A stretch of 64,000 bases of DNA from Gymnothorax reevesii (taxonomy: Eukaryota; Chordata; Actinopteri; Anguilliformes; Muraenidae), in NCBI GenBank assembly GCA_029721435.1, contig CM056586.1, positions 72,994,607-73,058,606 on the forward strand, written 5' to 3'. Positions 61,458-64,000 of the stretch are shown here, one piece after another. How positions within the stretch are numbered: the first letter of the stretch is position 1; each line of letters begins with the position of its first letter. The position numbers were made by a program, and so were the translations under genes. The notes under the pieces are model-generated. The model ran no database searches. It saw only the letters and a program-made list of their open reading frames with translations, and was not told the DNA's origin.

Positions 61458-62500
61458 AAATAATAATTTATTTCCTTCCCCCGTCCCTCCTTCAGTGCCT
61501 TTTTATTTGCTAAAATATTCTGCAAAATAGAGACAGAGTTCTGTTCTTGTAAATATGAACTATTTTTATACCAAACTTGACATTAATTTGTGCCAAACTA
61601 GACTTAAGTCTAAAAGTTGTTATAAAATGTGCCATATTGGATAATTATGACTTAGGATTTTTGATCCATTTTTCTGTGACATGTACATAATGTATATAGC
61701 CGAAATTACCGGTTATGGAAATGTATGAATTGTTATTTGAGACAATATTCACTGAAACAGATGGAACTAAATGTTTATCAGGAGAAAGTTTCACATGAAA
61801 CGAATACCCTGAAAAACATTAAACAAAACTATGTGCCTCAACAATAAGTTGAAGTCTTAAGATTGCCTCAACAGGTAGAGAGGCTCCCTGTTGAAGTTTT
61901 ACTATATTTGAAAGACATGGATATGCACCGTACTTTTGTATGTGCATAAATATTACCATATTCATATGAATTGTTACATGAACATAAGACCTTGAGTGCA
62001 GTTTGCATTTACCCTCATGTAAGCTGTACAACTAGGCCTTGTGTGCAGACTGACGATGTCATACAACTATTTTAGTGACATGACCAAAGTGCGAGCGGCC
62101 TGCACTTTGGCAATTATTAATTTTATGTGTACTATTGCTGGCAAAGGACTACTTGAATTTGATTTAAAAAATAACATCACCTGGCCATTATCTTCTGTAA
62201 ATCATTCAGGTACTTCTTTGCAGAAATAGTGCCACTTCTTGGAGGTCTGCTTGGGTGCATTGTTTTTGAGTGTGTCTGCGTGTTAGATTTAGGTAGATTT
62301 ATTTTACTTTGTCTGTAGTTTGGGCAGCAGGAAAGGATATGTACCACAGTGACACCACCTACTGTGCAAAAGAAACAAACACAGTAATTGCATGCCCTGC
62401 ACTTTGTTTGAATTGAAATTATAACTGCAGCATTACCAATATATGCAGCCTCCTTGAAATTTATCAATTATTGATTTAATAAAGCATGATTTAAGCACCA
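61458..62500 (+). other. ttn: ttn 3' UTR
   Basis: About 1.04 kb of AT-rich sequence after the stop codon, ending shortly beyond the poly(A) signal at 62478. Small frames at 62041-62229 and on the opposite strand have no similarity to known proteins. A weaker ATTAAA (61818-61823) could give a shorter UTR. The cleavage position is estimated. Confidence 0.75.
62478..62483 (+). promoter_or_regulatory. ttn: Poly(A) signal AATAAA
   Basis: Canonical hexamer 1,021 bases after the stop codon, the first AATAAA downstream of the stop that I found. A GT/T-rich stretch (tgtgtcatttcc) follows at about 62505, consistent with a cleavage site. Confidence 0.75.
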
Positions 62501-62527
62501 TAAAATGTGTCATTTCCTACTGAGTTT

Positions 62528-62548
62528 TTATATATATATATATATATA
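62528..62548. repeat. (TA)n microsatellite
   Basis: About ten TA units immediately downstream of the inferred titin cleavage site. Confidence 0.9.
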
Positions 62549-63504
62549 AATATAACAAAGTCCGCAGTTGGAAGTACGGACTAATAACACACTATATTCA
62601 TTAAAAACAGGGCAAGTGCCATATAAAGGAAGCAAGAAACAGTTTGTTTCTCTTTGCCATACACATATAATATTGTGATATTGCCCCTATTATAAGTGGT
62701 CATCACTGTTTGTGAAAGGAGCCCATAGCCTTAAAAAAAGAAACTTGGCATGTTCCTCACTGCTCAGTCGTCAAGAGGAACTGTTTCCGAAAAAACACCA
62801 AAATCCATTATGAAAGTTGTAATAAAGGTGAAACTTTGATAACACAGGTGTTGAGAACAGGCCTTTCAACCAAACTAGGTTCACCATTTTCTCATCATTT
62901 AATTGTACCAAACTCTTTGACACTTAAGGGCTAGACAACAACGCCTGGTCTTGAAAACACCCAGATAATAATGTTACGCCAGATAACAAGGCTACAAAGC
63001 TTGCTTCGAACTCGAAGTGGATATTTTTGAAACCATTGTGCTGAGGCTTGCTTCATCCTGGTAAAAACCACATGACTGACAAAGGTTGAACCACTTTCTG
63101 CTTCATTCAGACTGGAGAATCTGATTACCTTGGTTAAACCGGTGGGGCTTTGAAAATTTTTTGAAAATCAGACAAAATGTGTACCCTTTTTGAAACAAAG
63201 CACAGTCCCCCTCCCCCCCAAACGTTGCACAGCTATACCTATTCTGGACATTGTGGACTAAGGGAGTTAATATTAAACAAATTTTTTTAAAAAAGTGATC
63301 AAAAAAATTATCAGCTGTTTATAATCGTTGTGGTTAGAACGAAAACAAACATATACAGGGGGTACCCTAGATCAACATTGAGAACTACTGCATTAGTGGG
63401 TTATGGAGTTGGTGTTGTTGGCATAGACTGAATAAAAAGATGGGCACAGCACCCGGGTCTGAAAAGTGAGGCCAATCCCGAAATCTCTTAAAATTGCATT
63501 AAAT

Positions 63505-63770
63505 TTAATGGCCAGCAGATGGCGACTTCGGTGGCTGCAGAAAGAAGTTCAATGCTACAGAAGTCTATGAGAAAATGACCCCACTTTCCCACCTGATTTA
63601 GTATTTCAATAATGGTTTTCCACATAATTTTATGGTATCTATTGCAAGTTTCAAGTCCTCTTCAATATATCACGATGTTCATTTTTGTAAATTATGGTCC
63701 CAAATAGACTAAAGGATAAAGCCAGATATGCTTTTAGGGGCATGGCTATCCTCTGGTCCTCGTCAGATAC
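63505..63770. mobile_element. Probable fish-type interspersed repeat fragment
   Basis: Contains cagatggcgacttcggtgg, tctatgagaaaatgacccc, tttcaagtcctcttcaata and cagatatgcttttaggggc in this order. From memory these blocks occur together in a repeat abundant in ray-finned fish genomes. I cannot name the family; boundaries are approximate. Confidence 0.45.
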
Positions 63771-64000
63771 GGTCAAATTCACCCATAGATCCACTCCTCG
63801 CTCTGCCCTGGATCTTCAATTCACGTTCTAATCCAATAGGCATCACATCTGGTTTCAAAATCGCAAAATGGCCACTTCCAAAATGGTATGCTGAAATGAA
63901 TGGGTGATGTTACGGTTGCTTCTTCCATCTTGTTATACAGTCCATGGTTGTTGGCGATTATTCCCAGGACACAAGCACATCCCCTGCCCCTCTTTAAATT

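Larger units (their letters stand above)
62501..64000. other. Downstream intergenic sequence
   Basis: No gene, RNA or long meaningful frame. Holds a (TA)n tract (62528-62548), C- and A-runs (around 63207-63225 and 63285-63308) and an interspersed repeat toward the end (63505-63770). Confidence 0.7.

Noticed and set aside
62041..62467. Short frames in the 3' UTR as a separate gene
   Set aside because: Within the transcript before its poly(A) signal, no similarity or coding bias.

Overview
This is eukaryotic, vertebrate DNA. It carries the 3' half of one giant gene on the + strand, titin (ttn), followed by about 1.5 kb of downstream sequence. The evidence is dozens of ~100-residue Ig (I-set) and fibronectin type III domains in the titin A-band order, GT-AG introns, the single kinase domain of M-band titin, a KSP tract and the conserved C-terminal M10 Ig domain. 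Intronic relics (Tc1-like and Harbinger-like transposons, and a downstream repeat I associate with fish genomes) suggest a ray-finned fish or another early-branching jawed vertebrate. The species cannot be fixed from the window.

I reconstruct 56 coding exons (1..61457), the first cut by the window edge. Together they encode about 15,450 residues. Every intron is phase 1, and most exons are 276-306 bp, one domain each. Layout: 1-2791 is the end of the D-zone (tail of one 7-domain super-repeat, then a complete Ig-Fn3-Fn3-Ig-Fn3-Fn3-Fn3 unit). 2921-52106 is the whole C-zone, exactly eleven 11-domain super-repeats (Ig-Fn3-Fn3, Ig-Fn3-Fn3-Fn3, Ig-Fn3-Fn3-Fn3), called C1-C11 here. A single 17,106-bp exon (16163-33268) holds 58 of these domains without an intron. 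52208-55530 is the P-zone (Ig-Ig-Fn3-Fn3-Ig-Ig-Fn3, including the A168-A170 equivalents). 54935-61057 is one 6,123-bp exon with A169, A170, the kinase, M1-M6, a KSP tract and a Ser/Met-rich is7-like tail. 61159-61457 is the last exon (M10). The 3' UTR runs to a poly(A) signal at 62478.

Functionally the window encodes the thick-filament ruler part of titin. C-zone super-repeats set the ~43-nm myosin/MyBP-C period, the P-zone binds MuRF ligases, and the M-band part anchors myomesin and obscurin-family proteins. The most unusual features are at the C-terminus: a kinase lacking two glycine-loop glycines and the autoinhibitory tyrosine, no M7-M9 Ig domains with an is7-like segment fused into the kinase exon, and a KSP tract expanded to 31 motifs through a 36-bp minisatellite.

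No other gene, RNA gene or CRISPR array is supported. The many antisense and alternate-frame ORFs are shadows of titin exons.
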